Shown: positions 1 through 8,568 of the stretch, in pieces
Layout: the number at the start of each line of letters is the position of its first letter
How positions within the stretch are numbered: the first letter of the stretch is position 1
From: DASZGL01 sp035938875
GTDB lineage: Bacteria; Chloroflexota; Dormibacteria; Aeolococcales; Aeolococcaceae
Direction: 5' to 3'
NCBI GenBank assembly: GCA_035938875.1
Contig: DASZGL010000041.1
Coordinates: forward strand, 1 to 64,000
Length of the DNA stretch: 64,000 nucleotides
Translations under genes and position numbers: made by a program
Notes under the pieces: generated by a model
Database searches by the model: none
What the model saw: the letters and a program-made list of their open reading frames with translations, nothing else
Told to the model about the DNA's origin: nothing

Positions 1-236
1 TGCCCGGTCGGCAATGAATAGGGGGGTGCATCCCCGCGCCGCAGGGCGCGTCGGCCGGCGAGGCCGGCCGGTGGGGGGTAAGGCCGATCCGGGCTTTGCC
101 CGGTCGGCAATGAATAGGGGGGTGCATCCCCGCGCCGCAGGGCGCGTCGGCCGTCGAGGACGGCCGGAGGGGGGTAAGGCCGATCCGGGCTTTGCCCGGT
201 CGGCACTGAATAGGGGGGAGCATCCCCCCTCCGTAA
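1..236. repeat. 96-bp tandem intergenic repeat, about 2.5 copies
   Basis: The same unit begins at 1, 97 and 193, giving a period of exactly 96 bases. The third copy is cut short near the stop of the gene ending at 239, and the array may continue left of the window. Each full unit holds a GC-rich hairpin with 8-bp arms (52-59/63-70 and 148-155/159-166) around a GAG loop, plus a second near-palindrome, GCCGATCCGGGC-TTT-GCCCGGTCGGC. In copy 2 the first hairpin carries a G-to-T change in the left arm and a matching C-to-A change in the right arm, so pairing is kept. Open frames crossing it are low-complexity and I do not call them genes. Confidence 0.93.
213..229 (-). terminator. Possible terminator hairpin after the TPR gene
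   Basis: Six G, the pentamer AGCAT and six C form a perfect 6-bp stem in the truncated third repeat copy, just past the minus-strand stop at 239. The tail on the minus strand (TATTC) is only weakly T-rich, so termination is plausible rather than certain. Confidence 0.4.
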
Positions 237-238
237 GA

Positions 239-1372
239 TCAGTCGGGCAGGATGACGAACGCCAGGTCGACGGGCGTCAGCGGCTTCACCGTCACCTGGT
301 ACGCGGGCTCGTCGACGCCGCTGGGACCGGGGGCGACGATGGTCGTCCAGGCGCCGTTCTCCAGCACCTCGAAGATGAGGTTGCCGCCCAGAGGCACGCC
401 GCTGATGGTGAAGTCGCCCCTGGGATCGGTGCGTGCGCTGTAGTACGGCGGCGATGTCAGATAGCCGCTGCCCGTCTTGCGGTAGTCGCTGCCCAGACGC
501 ACCTCGATGTCGGACACCGGAGTGCTGTCGCGGTGCACCACGGTGCCGATGACCGGTTGCGGGGCCTGCAGCAGTCCGCGCGCCGTCCCCGCGGCGGCTG
601 AACCCGCGAAGTGATCGACGAGTCTCTGCAGGAAGGTCAGCGCGGTGGCGCTGTCATGGGCGTCGAGCGCCTGGCGTCCGGCGGCGATCAGGGCGCCGGG
701 GAGCAGCGACGTCGCCTGGGCCGCCTGGGGCGAGGCGGTCGCCGAGCTGATCACCTCGTCGAACGCCGTCACCGCCTCGCGTGCCTTGCCCGCGGCGAGC
801 AAAGCCTGTCCGGCGGCCACTCCGTACTGGGGGCGCAGCGAGTTGGCCGTGGCGGCGAGGTCGGCAGGCGGCTGTCCGGTGAGCACCTGGTCGAGGCGGT
901 GCAGCGCCAGGTCGTACTGCTTCTGGTGCGACGCGGTGCGCGCCGCGTCCAGGGCGATCTCCGCCCGAGTTCGCCGGGCGTCGCCGACCACTGAGGCCAG
1001 GGTTACCCGATCGCAGGCGACTAGGGCCTCGTCGACGTGACCCGATGAAGCCAGCGACTGCGCCCAGGCGAGGAAGAGTCTGTCGGCGTCGGCGGGTGCT
1101 GCGTCGACCTGGTGACGGGCCAGCAGAAACACCGGTCCTGAGCGGGTGCCCAGGGCGCGATACGCGGCGATGGCGCTGGCGAAGTCACCACTGTCCCGGA
1201 AATGGCCGGCGTCGCGCTGCGCTCCGTTGGCTGCGGCGAGTCCGCCGAGGACGATGCAGGCGAAGCCCACCAGCGGACCGGCGAGCAACATGACCGCCGC
1301 GACGCGGGACCACTGCCGCCGCTGCTCAGCCGGGACCAGGTACCCCGAAGAGTCGATGACCGGACCGGTCAC
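239..1372 (-). CDS. Membrane-anchored TPR protein with a carboxypeptidase-regulatory-like domain
   Basis: A 377-residue protein of unknown specific function. One hydrophobic segment (about residues 24-47) follows a short Arg-containing N-terminus, so the rest is probably extracytoplasmic. Residues about 50-270 are Ala-rich helices with TPR character. The C-terminal ~100 residues (from the PVIGTVVHRDSTPVSDIEV stretch) look like a carboxypeptidase-regulatory-like beta-sandwich, usually a binding or adhesion fold. The start ATG overlaps the stop of the GMC oxidoreductase gene by 4 bases, so it is probably the last gene of the proC-GMC transcript. A role as scaffold for the oxidoreductase is inference from position only. 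Confidence 0.75.
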   Translation of the reverse strand: MTGPVIDSSGYLVPAEQRRQWSRVAAVMLLAGPLVGFACIVLGGLAAANGAQRDAGHFRDSGDFASAIAAYRALGTRSGPVFLLARHQVDAAPADADRLFLAWAQSLASSGHVDEALVACDRVTLASVVGDARRTRAEIALDAARTASHQKQYDLALHRLDQVLTGQPPADLAATANSLRPQYGVAAGQALLAAGKAREAVTAFDEVISSATASPQAAQATSLLPGALIAAGRQALDAHDSATALTFLQRLVDHFAGSAAAGTARGLLQAPQPVIGTVVHRDSTPVSDIEVRLGSDYRKTGSGYLTSPPYYSARTDPRGDFTISGVPLGGNLIFEVLENGAWTTIVAPGPSGVDEPAYQVTVKPLTPVDLAFVILPD

Positions 1373-2952
1373 GGCGGAGATTCTCGGCCGGGCGCCAGCG
1401 ATCGCGCGACGTGCAGAGCCAGGGCCATGATCGTCATCTGCGGGTTGACACCCGGCGCGCTGGGCAGCAGTGAGGCGTCGGCGACGGCGACGCCGCCGAC
1501 GCCAAAGACGCGGCCGTCGGCACCGGCGACTCCGTCGGCGGCCAGCGCGGACATACGCGCCGTACCCGACGGATGGAAGGCGACCAGGGTGAGGTCGGCG
1601 GCGCTGGCGCGCTCCAGGACTGCGGGGTCCTGGTCCGCCTCCAGCACCGGCAGGCGTCGCAGTGGCGTGTACACCTCGCGCGCTCCGGCGGCGCGAAGCA
1701 CCCGGGCGGCGTGGGCCAGGCCGCGCACCAGGCGGCCCGCCTCCGCGCCGCCGAGCCGGTACGTGACCAGCGGCTGCCCGGTGGGCAGCAGACGCACGCG
1801 TCCGTTGCCACCGTCAACGACCATGAGGCCGAGGAGCACAGCGTGGCCGAGCCGTGCCATGGCCGCTTTCAGCGGCATGCCGTTGAGCGGCAGGTAGCGG
1901 AGTCCTGTTCCCCCCGGCGGGAAGGTCGCCTCGATGGTCACCCCCGGCTCGGGATGGATCCAGTAGCTCTGCTGGACGCCATGCCAGCCGTCGACGCGCT
2001 CGTCGACAAACCCGGCTGCGTCGCTGCAGGGATGCACGGCGAGGTGACGTCCCACGTGCGGGCCACCGATGCCGGCGCGGAGAAGCAGCAGCGGGGTGAA
2101 CACCGGCCCGGCGGCGAGCACGGTCAACGGGGCGCGCAGGATGATGCGATCGCTGCGCGCCCGGCTCAGTGTGCGCCCGGCGACGTCGACTCTGTCCGCC
2201 TCGACGCCGCGCACCGCGCCGTCATCGACCAGGAGCCGGCGCGCCCGCACCCCAGCGTGGATCGCCGCCCCGGCGTACTGGGCGCGGGGGAGGAAGGTCA
2301 TGCGCATGTCCTGCTTGGCGCCTTGGGGGCACCCCATGGGGCACTGTCCCGAGCCGATGCAGCCGCGCTCGTTGCGATGGATGAGGCCTCCCCGCATCCC
2401 CAGCGCCGCGGCGCCGCGCTCGGCCGCACGGGCGTTGCCGCCCATGATGTCGCGGCCGATCTCGCGAACGCCGAGAACCGACTCCAGCTCGTCGAAGAGC
2501 GGCGCCAGGTTGCCCGCCGACAGGGCACCGAGCCCGCGTCGCGCCCAGCCGTCGAGCACGGCATCGGGAGCGCGAAAGCACGTGCCGCTGTTGACCGTCG
2601 TGGTGCCGCCGACGCACCGTCCCATGGGCAGCGCCAGCGGTGGCCGCCCCAGCGCCGCGCTGGTGCCGCTGTCGCGGTAGAGGCGGACCATGCGCTCGGC
2701 GACACTCCACCTGCGGACGTCGTCGGTGGTCACCATCGGTCCCTCTTCGACGACGATCACCTCGAGGCCGGCGCCGGCGAGTGTCGCCGCCACCACCGCA
2801 CCACCGGCGCCGGAACCGACGACGACGACATCGGCGCTGCGCCGCGTCCCCGGCTCGAGGTCGCGCAGTGGTCCCAGCTCGGGATTGCCTGCCGGGTTTC
2901 CCTGGTGATGGTGGTGATGGGCCGGCGGGGCGACGTTGTGCGCGGCGCTCAT
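1369..2952 (-). CDS. GMC-family FAD-dependent oxidoreductase
   Basis: A 527-residue flavoprotein of the glucose-methanol-choline family, which oxidises alcohol groups of sugars, sterols or similar substrates. The FAD dinucleotide motif VVVGSGAGG is at residues 43-51, followed by the ribose-binding acidic pair near 69-70. The C-terminal HPSGTARM block is the family signature that carries the catalytic His. The substrate cannot be read from sequence. The N-terminus has a native run of five His (12-16). It overlaps the small upstream gene by 4 bases (ATGA), a pairing typical of GMC dehydrogenases that need a gamma-like subunit. No twin-arginine or Sec signal is evident. Confidence 0.92.
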   Translation of the reverse strand: MSAAHNVAPPAHHHHHQGNPAGNPELGPLRDLEPGTRRSADVVVVGSGAGGAVVAATLAGAGLEVIVVEEGPMVTTDDVRRWSVAERMVRLYRDSGTSAALGRPPLALPMGRCVGGTTTVNSGTCFRAPDAVLDGWARRGLGALSAGNLAPLFDELESVLGVREIGRDIMGGNARAAERGAAALGMRGGLIHRNERGCIGSGQCPMGCPQGAKQDMRMTFLPRAQYAGAAIHAGVRARRLLVDDGAVRGVEADRVDVAGRTLSRARSDRIILRAPLTVLAAGPVFTPLLLLRAGIGGPHVGRHLAVHPCSDAAGFVDERVDGWHGVQQSYWIHPEPGVTIEATFPPGGTGLRYLPLNGMPLKAAMARLGHAVLLGLMVVDGGNGRVRLLPTGQPLVTYRLGGAEAGRLVRGLAHAARVLRAAGAREVYTPLRRLPVLEADQDPAVLERASAADLTLVAFHPSGTARMSALAADGVAGADGRVFGVGGVAVADASLLPSAPGVNPQMTIMALALHVARSLAPGRESPP

Positions 2953-3344
2953 CGGCGAATCAGTTGCGGCGGCCAGCGGTCATTGCCCATGCGCACCTGC
3001 ATGCGATTGTCGGATGCGACCAGCACGAGCACCAGCGTCTTGACCCCCGCGTAGGCGCTGCGCAGCGGCTCGGGCGCGCGAGTCTCCAACGCATTGCACA
3101 GCCGCAGCCGGCGGTCGGCGCTGAGCCGGTGCAACCGGTGGCCGGTGCGCAGCAGCGACGCGGCGTCGAGACTGAGCAGCAGCGCGATCAGCGTTCGTCG
3201 CGCCGATATCTGCATCTGCGGCCACAACACGCCGAGAGCAGCGCCGCTGTCGATGGTCGTCGCGCCCTCGGGGAATGGCCCGCCCTGGGGCACCATGGTG
3301 TCGGCGAGGGCGGTGAAGGTCCGTGTCAGAGCGATGGGCAGCAT
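2949..3344 (-). CDS. Small GMC partner, gluconate 2-dehydrogenase subunit-3-like
   Basis: A 131-residue protein directly upstream of, and overlapping by 4 bases, the GMC oxidoreductase gene. It opens with a segment resembling the start of gluconate-2-dehydrogenase gamma-type proteins (TFTALADTMVPQGGPFPEGA) and continues as mostly helical, Leu/Arg-rich sequence. In known systems this subunit helps mature or export the flavoprotein. No Tat motif is visible here. It lies 21 bases after the proC stop and is probably co-transcribed. The family call rests on the N-terminal pattern plus context. Confidence 0.7.
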   Translation of the reverse strand: MLPIALTRTFTALADTMVPQGGPFPEGATTIDSGAALGVLWPQMQISARRTLIALLLSLDAASLLRTGHRLHRLSADRRLRLCNALETRAPEPLRSAYAGVKTLVLVLVASDNRMQVRMGNDRWPPQLIRR

Positions 3345-3365
3345 CAGCCCGGCGTCCGCACGCAG

Positions 3366-4262
3366 CTACTTGGACGCGCGCCCGGCACCGCCGGGACGCG
3401 GGCGTGTGTCGCCGTCCTCGAGCCTTGCTTCGATCTGCTCGACGCGCTCGAATGCCGCCCAGACCGCGTCGCTGACCACGGTGCGCAGGCTGCCCTTCTC
3501 CAGCTGGTAGAGCGCGGCAGCGGAGGTGCCGCCTGGAGAGGTGACCATGTCGCGCAGCTCGGCGACGTGGCGGCCGCTCTGCAGGGCGAATGCCGCCGAT
3601 CCCTGCATGGTGTCGAGCACGAGCTCGCGGGCAACGTGACGGGGAAAGCCGAGGTGCACCGCGGCGTCGACCAGCGCCTCGATGAACAGGAAGATGTACG
3701 TCGGACCGGTACCGCTCACCGCGGTAGCCATGGCGACCTGGCGCTCGTCGTGCACCTGGAACTCACGCCCCAGGGCTCCGAGAATGCTGCGTGTCTGCGC
3801 CTTGCCCTCATCGGTCACCGAGTCGGTGGCGTACCAGACGGTGACACCCTGTCCGATCTGCGCCGGGGTGTTGGGCATGCAGCGCACGACGGCGGGATGC
3901 AGCAGCCCTTTGCCAAGCGCGTGCGTGCTCGCCCCGGCGATGACACTGACCACCAGCTGGGATTCGCGCAGGGTGCCACGCAGCTCGGGCATCACCTGGG
4001 GAAGCACCTGGGGCTTGAGTGCGAGCAGAACGATGTCGGCGCCGTCGGCTGCGGCGGCGTTGCTCTCGACGGTGGCGACACCGTGGTCGGCGGCGAGTGC
4101 GCGCCGGCGTTCCTCTCGCGGATGGCTGCACACCACCTGCGCCGCCGTCAGCAGCCGCTGGGACAGCATCCCGGCGAGCATCGCCTCGGCCATCGCACCG
4201 GTGCCGACGATGCCCATCCTGACACCGTCGAGGGCCCCAGCCGCCACACCGCCATCAGGCAT
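3366..4262 (-). CDS. proC: Pyrroline-5-carboxylate reductase
   Basis: This 298-residue enzyme catalyses NAD(P)H-dependent reduction of 1-pyrroline-5-carboxylate to L-proline, the last step of proline synthesis, in the cytoplasm. Visible evidence: the N-terminal Rossmann motif GIVGTGAMAEAML, the MPNTPAQIGQG block, and the C-terminal family signature around TSPGGTSAAALYQLEKG. Length is slightly above the usual 265-280 because of short extensions. The ATG at 4262 is preceded at exactly 6 bases by a TACAGT hexamer and has no ribosome-binding site, suggesting a leaderless mRNA. It heads the run proC, subunit-3-like gene, GMC gene, TPR gene. Confidence 0.95.
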   Translation of the reverse strand: MPDGGVAAGALDGVRMGIVGTGAMAEAMLAGMLSQRLLTAAQVVCSHPREERRRALAADHGVATVESNAAAADGADIVLLALKPQVLPQVMPELRGTLRESQLVVSVIAGASTHALGKGLLHPAVVRCMPNTPAQIGQGVTVWYATDSVTDEGKAQTRSILGALGREFQVHDERQVAMATAVSGTGPTYIFLFIEALVDAAVHLGFPRHVARELVLDTMQGSAAFALQSGRHVAELRDMVTSPGGTSAAALYQLEKGSLRTVVSDAVWAAFERVEQIEARLEDGDTRPRPGGAGRASK

Positions 4263-4268
4263 GGCGGG

Positions 4269-4274
4269 ACTGTA
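4269..4274 (-). promoter_or_regulatory. Putative -10 element of proC (TACAGT)
   Basis: On the minus strand TACAGT is separated from the proC ATG by the six bases CCCGCC. Transcription would begin at or next to the start codon. No clear TTGACA-like -35 is seen. Confidence 0.55.
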
Positions 4275-4317
4275 CGGGACGGCCCCCGCCGCCCGCGGCG
4301 CCAGGACGGCGACGGCG

Positions 4318-5250
4318 TCAGGTCAGACCGAAGACTCCGCCGCCACCGCCGTTCAGCCTCGGAGCGTTGGCATCGACGGTGGGCTTCTGCACGCTGATCT
4401 TGGCCCCGTAGTCGTAGAGGTGAACGCTGGAGTCGAGATTGACGGTCAGCTGGCCGTGGGGAGTCTGGCTCGATGCCGAGCCCCCGCCACCCGCTCCCAG
4501 CGCGCCGAACGCCTGCGTCAGCTTGTCGAAGTCGACGGTGATGCCGAAGCGAACACCGAGCCGATCGATGCGTCCCGTCGCCGAATCGACGTAGTCGTCG
4601 ACCGTGGCGCCCTGGAAGGTGAGGAACTGCAACAGCAGCTGGCCGAGGCCGGTGCTGTCGCTGCTCGTCCCCAGCTGCTTTGAGATGAGCTTCTCCAGCT
4701 GGCCTTGGTCGAGCGTCGCCTGGAAGTGCTCGACCTGCAGACCGTCCTGGGCCGCGGGTCCCTTGTCGCTGACGGTGCCGACCCCGTCGAGGAACCCTGT
4801 GATCTGGCTCGGGTCGATCTGAACCCCGCTGGACAGGCCGCTCAGGTCTCCCTCGTAAAAGTGCGTGCCGTCGACACTGATGTAGCCCTTGCCGTCGTAG
4901 GCGACGACGGTGATCGGCTTGTCGCTCAGCGGCTTGGCGTTCAGCGTCATCTGGAACCGCTGCGCCGACTCGATGTCGCCCCTGCCGCCGAACGTGAGGC
5001 CGTTGCCGGCCACTTTGTCCAGCTGGCCGAGCTCGCCGGCAGAGAGGCCGCTGAGCTTGCTGGTGTCGAAGCCGACGGTGGCCGAGACCTCGAAGCGCAT
5101 CGAGCCCTGCTTTGCCGCCGCAGCCGATGCTTTGACGATGTCGCCCGGGCTCTTGCCGGAGAGGACGTTGCCTGCCGACTTGCTGCCACAGCCGGCCAGG
5201 GCCACGGCAACGACACCGGCACAGGAGAGGAAGCGCACTGACTGGCGCAT
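4318..5250 (-). CDS. Exported lipoprotein, LppX/LprG-like architecture
   Basis: A 310-residue lipoprotein. The signal peptide ends in the lipobox LAGC (Cys about residue 20). The mature part matches in outline the LppX/LprAFG-type beta-fold that carries lipids or lipoglycans in actinobacteria: repeated DGKGYISVDGTHFYEG-like strands and a DSATGRIDRLGVRF segment. The start at 5250 is chosen because GAGGTG lies just upstream and the signal peptide begins there; earlier in-frame codons would place a non-signal sequence in front. A TATCGT -10 candidate lies at 5282-5287. It is divergent from hutH. Ligand and role are unknown. Confidence 0.8.
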   Translation of the reverse strand: MRQSVRFLSCAGVVAVALAGCGSKSAGNVLSGKSPGDIVKASAAAAKQGSMRFEVSATVGFDTSKLSGLSAGELGQLDKVAGNGLTFGGRGDIESAQRFQMTLNAKPLSDKPITVVAYDGKGYISVDGTHFYEGDLSGLSSGVQIDPSQITGFLDGVGTVSDKGPAAQDGLQVEHFQATLDQGQLEKLISKQLGTSSDSTGLGQLLLQFLTFQGATVDDYVDSATGRIDRLGVRFGITVDFDKLTQAFGALGAGGGGSASSQTPHGQLTVNLDSSVHLYDYGAKISVQKPTVDANAPRLNGGGGGVFGLT

Positions 5251-5360
5251 GGGCACCTCGGTTGGATCGGACGCGGACCTCACGATACCGCGCCCCCGGA
5301 GCACGGGCACGGGCGAGACGACGCTGCCACACTCTCGTTTCCCCGAGCTGTGTGGCGCGC

Positions 5361-5366
5361 TACCCT
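5361..5366 (+). promoter_or_regulatory. Putative -10 element of the hut operon (TACCCT)
   Basis: TACCCT ends 8 bases before the hutH ATG at 5375, and no Shine-Dalgarno sequence lies between, so the hut mRNA may be leaderless. The 124-bp space to the divergent lipoprotein gene also holds TATCGT for the other strand. Confidence 0.5.
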
Positions 5367-5374
5367 GCGCCGCG

Positions 5375-6904
5375 ATGGTGGTCATCGACGGCACGCCGCT
5401 GACGATCGAACAGCTGGTGGCCGTGGCGCGTCACCGGCATCCGGTCTCGGTCGATGTCGGCGTCGCTGCGCGAATGGCGACCTCACGCCGCTACGTCGAG
5501 GAGCTCGATGCTCGCGGTGACGTCGCCTACGGGGTTACCACCGGCTTCGGCGCTCTCGCCGACCGGGCCATCGACGTCGCCGACCGGATCACCCTGCAGC
5601 GCGCCGTGGTCCGCAGCCACGCGGCCGGCATGGGTCCGGCGGTCGACGCCGAGGTGGTGCGCGGCATGATGCTGCTTCGCGCGCGAACTCTCTGCGCCGG
5701 TTACTCCGGTGTGCGCACCGAGCTGGTCGACGCCATCGTCGCCATGCTCAACAGCCAGGTGGTGCCCTTCGTCCCCGAGCACGGTTCGCTGGGAGCGTCG
5801 GGCGACCTCGCGCCTTTGGCCCATGCCGCGGCGTGCCTCTGCGCCGAGGGTGAGGCGGTGGCCGAGAACGGCGGCATCGAGCCCGCGGCGGCGGCGCTCG
5901 CCCGTGGCGGCCTGCGGCCATTGGAAATCGGCGTCAAGGAAGGCCTGGCCTTGATCAACGGCACCGACGCCATGACCGCGGTTCTCGCCCTGGCGCTGCA
6001 CGACCTGGCGCTGCTCATGGTGGCCGCCGACTGCGTCTGCGCCATGAGCGTCGAGGCTTTGCTGGCCACGACGATGGCGTTCGACGATGAGCTGGTGCGG
6101 CTGCGACCTGCGCCCGGACAGCAACTGGTGGCGGCAAACCTGCGCGCCCTGCTGCGCGGCAGTCCCATCGTGGCATCGCATCGCGAGTCGCACCACGCTG
6201 TGCAGGATGCCTACTCGCTCCGCTGCGCCCCCCAGGTTCACGGTGCCGGCCGCGACGTGCTCGGCTTCGCCGTCACCACCGTCGATCGTGAATTGTCCAG
6301 TATTGTCGATAACCCGGTGATCCTTGGCGGTCGGATGCTGGCCAGTGGCGGCAACTTCCACGGCCAGGCCCTGGCCTACGCCGCCGACATGTGCGCCTCG
6401 GTGTGCGCCGACGTCGCCGCCATCAGCGAGCGGCGCGTCGACCGGCTCCTCGACCCGGCGCGGTCCCGCGGCCTACCCGCATTCCTCAGTCCGCATCCCG
6501 GGGTCAACAGCGGCCTGATGATCACCCAGTACACCGCCGCGGAATGCGTCGCCCGCCTGCGCGCCGCCGCGGCGCCGATGGCGGTGCAGAGCGCGGCCAC
6601 CAGCGCCGGCCAGGAGGACCACGTCTCCATGGGCTGGGCCGCCGCGCTGCGCACCCGTTGCTCGGTCGACCTTCTCCGCCGGGTGCTCGCCGTCGAGGCC
6701 ATCGCCGCCGCCCAGGCATTGGAGCTTCGCCGTCCGCTGCAACCCGGCCCGGCAACGGCGGCCCTCGTCGCCTCGCTGCGAGAGCGTTCGGCATCGCTGG
6801 CCGAGGATCGCATCCTCAGCCCCGACCTGCGCGCCGCCGAGGACTGGCTTGCAGGCGGCGAGTTCCGGCACAGCGCCGAGCCCGTGAGCGGTCCTCTGGC
6901 GTGA
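5375..6904 (+). CDS. hutH: Histidine ammonia-lyase
   Basis: This 509-residue enzyme deaminates L-histidine to trans-urocanate, the first step of histidine degradation. The Ala-Ser-Gly triad that cyclises into the MIO electrophile is at 141-143 inside GSLGASGDLAPLAH, and the substrate-side Tyr lies in AYGVTTGFG (about 51-59). Length is normal for bacterial HutH. The ATG at 5375 gives the standard N-terminus; a longer open frame upstream overlaps the divergent lipoprotein gene and is not used. Its stop overlaps the hutU GTG as GTGA, so the two are translationally coupled. Confidence 0.97.
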   Translation: MVVIDGTPLTIEQLVAVARHRHPVSVDVGVAARMATSRRYVEELDARGDVAYGVTTGFGALADRAIDVADRITLQRAVVRSHAAGMGPAVDAEVVRGMMLLRARTLCAGYSGVRTELVDAIVAMLNSQVVPFVPEHGSLGASGDLAPLAHAAACLCAEGEAVAENGGIEPAAAALARGGLRPLEIGVKEGLALINGTDAMTAVLALALHDLALLMVAADCVCAMSVEALLATTMAFDDELVRLRPAPGQQLVAANLRALLRGSPIVASHRESHHAVQDAYSLRCAPQVHGAGRDVLGFAVTTVDRELSSIVDNPVILGGRMLASGGNFHGQALAYAADMCASVCADVAAISERRVDRLLDPARSRGLPAFLSPHPGVNSGLMITQYTAAECVARLRAAAAPMAVQSAATSAGQEDHVSMGWAAALRTRCSVDLLRRVLAVEAIAAAQALELRRPLQPGPATAALVASLRERSASLAEDRILSPDLRAAEDWLAGGEFRHSAEPVSGPLA

Positions 6905-8568
6905 GCGCCGGCGCCCGCCCGGTCAGCGCGCCGCGAGGGAAGGCGCTGAGCTGCCGGTCGTGGCAGACGGAGGCGGCGCTGCGCTGCCTGATGAACAACC
7001 TCGACCCCGACGTCGCCGAAGATCCCGACAACCTCGTCGTCTACGGTGGGACCGGGCGGGCGGCGCGCAGCTGGGCTTGCTTCGACGCCATCGTCGCCGC
7101 CCTGCGCAGCCTCGCCGACGACGAGACCCTGCTGGTCCAGTCGGGCAAGCCCGTCGGCGTGGCCCGCACCCATGAGCTGGCCCCGCGGGTGCTCATCGCC
7201 AACAGCCTGCTGGTGCCGCAATGGGCCACCTGGGAGGAGTTCTGGCGGCTCGAGGCCCTGGGGCTGACGATGTACGGCCAGATGACCGCGGGTTCCTGGA
7301 TCTACATCGGCACCCAGGGCATCCTCCAGGGCACCTACGAGACCTTCGCCGCGGTGGCGCGCAAGCGCTTCGGCGGCTCGCTTCGTGGCCGGATGGTGGT
7401 CACCGCCGGGCTCGGCGGCATGGGCGGGGCACAACCCCTGGCCATCACCATGAACGGTGGCGTCGCCCTGTGCATCGACGTCGATGAGGCGCGGGTGCGC
7501 CGCCGGCTCGACGGCGGCTACCTCGACGAGATGGCCGCAGACCTGGTCGATGCCGTGCAGCGCTGCGACCTGGCCCGTGAGCAGGGTCGCGCTGTTTCTG
7601 TCGGAGTCGTCGACAACGCGGCGACGGCGCTGCCCGAGCTGCTCGACATGGGGGTCGCCGCCGACATCGTCACCGACCAGACCAGCGCCCACGACCCGCT
7701 GAACGGATACATCCCCGCGGCCATGACCCTGGAGGAGGCGGCGCAGCTGCGCCAGCAGGATCCCAGCGTCTACGTCGAGCGGGCTCGCGAATCGATGGCT
7801 CGGCACTGCGCCTCCATGGTCACCTACCAGCAGCGCGGCGCCGAGGTCTTCGACTACGGCAACTCGCTGCGCGAGGAGGCACGACGGGGCGGCTACAGCG
7901 ATGCCTTCGCTTATCCGGGATTCGTCCCCGCCTACCTCCGTCCGCAGTTCTGCGAGGGCCGCGGCCCGTTTCGTTGGGTTGCATTGAGCGGCGACGCCGA
8001 GGACATCAGGGTCACCGACACCGCTATGGCCGAGCTGTTCAGCGGCGACGACGAGCTGCAGCGCTGGCTGCGACTCGCCGGCGAGCGGGTGCGGTTCCAG
8101 GGGCTGCCGGCACGGATTTGCTGGCTGGGCGCCGGCGAGCGTCACCTCGCCGGGCTGCGATTCAACGAGCTGGTCGCGGCGGGAAAGGTGGCGGCGCCGA
8201 TCGTCATCGGCCGCGACCATCTCGACAGCGGCAGCGTGGCCTCACCGCTGCGCGAGACCGAGGCGATGCGCGACGGCAGCGACGCCATCGCCGACTGGCC
8301 GGTGCTCAACGCGCTGCTCAACACCGCGAGTGGTGCCACCTGGGTGGCGGTGCACCACGGTGGCGGTGTCGGCATCGGCCGCTCCATCCACGCCGGCGCG
8401 CAGGTTGTCGCCGATGGCACGCCGCTGGGTGCGCAACGGCTCGAACTGGTGCTGCGCAACGACCCGGCGAGCGGGGTCATGCGCCACGCCGACGCCGGGT
8501 ACACCGAGGCCTGGGCGGCGGCCGCGGCGCGCGATGTCCGCATTCCCATGCCGGGAGCAACGGGGTGA
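6901..8568 (+). CDS. hutU: Urocanate hydratase
   Basis: This 555-residue cytoplasmic enzyme uses tightly bound NAD+ to convert urocanate to 4-imidazolone-5-propionate. It has the urocanase N-terminus (NNLDPDVAEDPDNLVVYGG), the NAD-binding glycine loop GLGGMGGAQPLA near residue 172, and the DQTSAHDPLNGYIP block near 260. The GTG at 6901 overlaps the hutH stop. Its own stop overlaps the hutG GTG. Length matches the family. Confidence 0.97.
   Translation: MSAGARPVSAPRGKALSCRSWQTEAALRCLMNNLDPDVAEDPDNLVVYGGTGRAARSWACFDAIVAALRSLADDETLLVQSGKPVGVARTHELAPRVLIANSLLVPQWATWEEFWRLEALGLTMYGQMTAGSWIYIGTQGILQGTYETFAAVARKRFGGSLRGRMVVTAGLGGMGGAQPLAITMNGGVALCIDVDEARVRRRLDGGYLDEMAADLVDAVQRCDLAREQGRAVSVGVVDNAATALPELLDMGVAADIVTDQTSAHDPLNGYIPAAMTLEEAAQLRQQDPSVYVERARESMARHCASMVTYQQRGAEVFDYGNSLREEARRGGYSDAFAYPGFVPAYLRPQFCEGRGPFRWVALSGDAEDIRVTDTAMAELFSGDDELQRWLRLAGERVRFQGLPARICWLGAGERHLAGLRFNELVAAGKVAAPIVIGRDHLDSGSVASPLRETEAMRDGSDAIADWPVLNALLNTASGATWVAVHHGGGVGIGRSIHAGAQVVADGTPLGAQRLELVLRNDPASGVMRHADAGYTEAWAAAAARDVRIPMPGATG

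Noticed and set aside
1..236. CRISPR-like array
   Set aside because: The 96-bp unit repeats in full with no variable spacers.
2904..2918. His-tag-like HHHHH in the GMC protein as a sign of vector sequence
   Set aside because: The codons flow naturally into the GMC N-terminus and the flanks are genomic; a chance native run.
1573..3054. A 493-codon plus-strand frame
   Set aside because: Antisense shadow of the GMC oxidoreductase.
2640..4397. A 585-codon open frame on the plus strand
   Set aside because: Antisense to the GMC, subunit-3-like and proC genes, all well supported by motifs.
6376..8220. A 614-codon open frame on the minus strand
   Set aside because: Antisense to hutH and hutU; low-complexity product.
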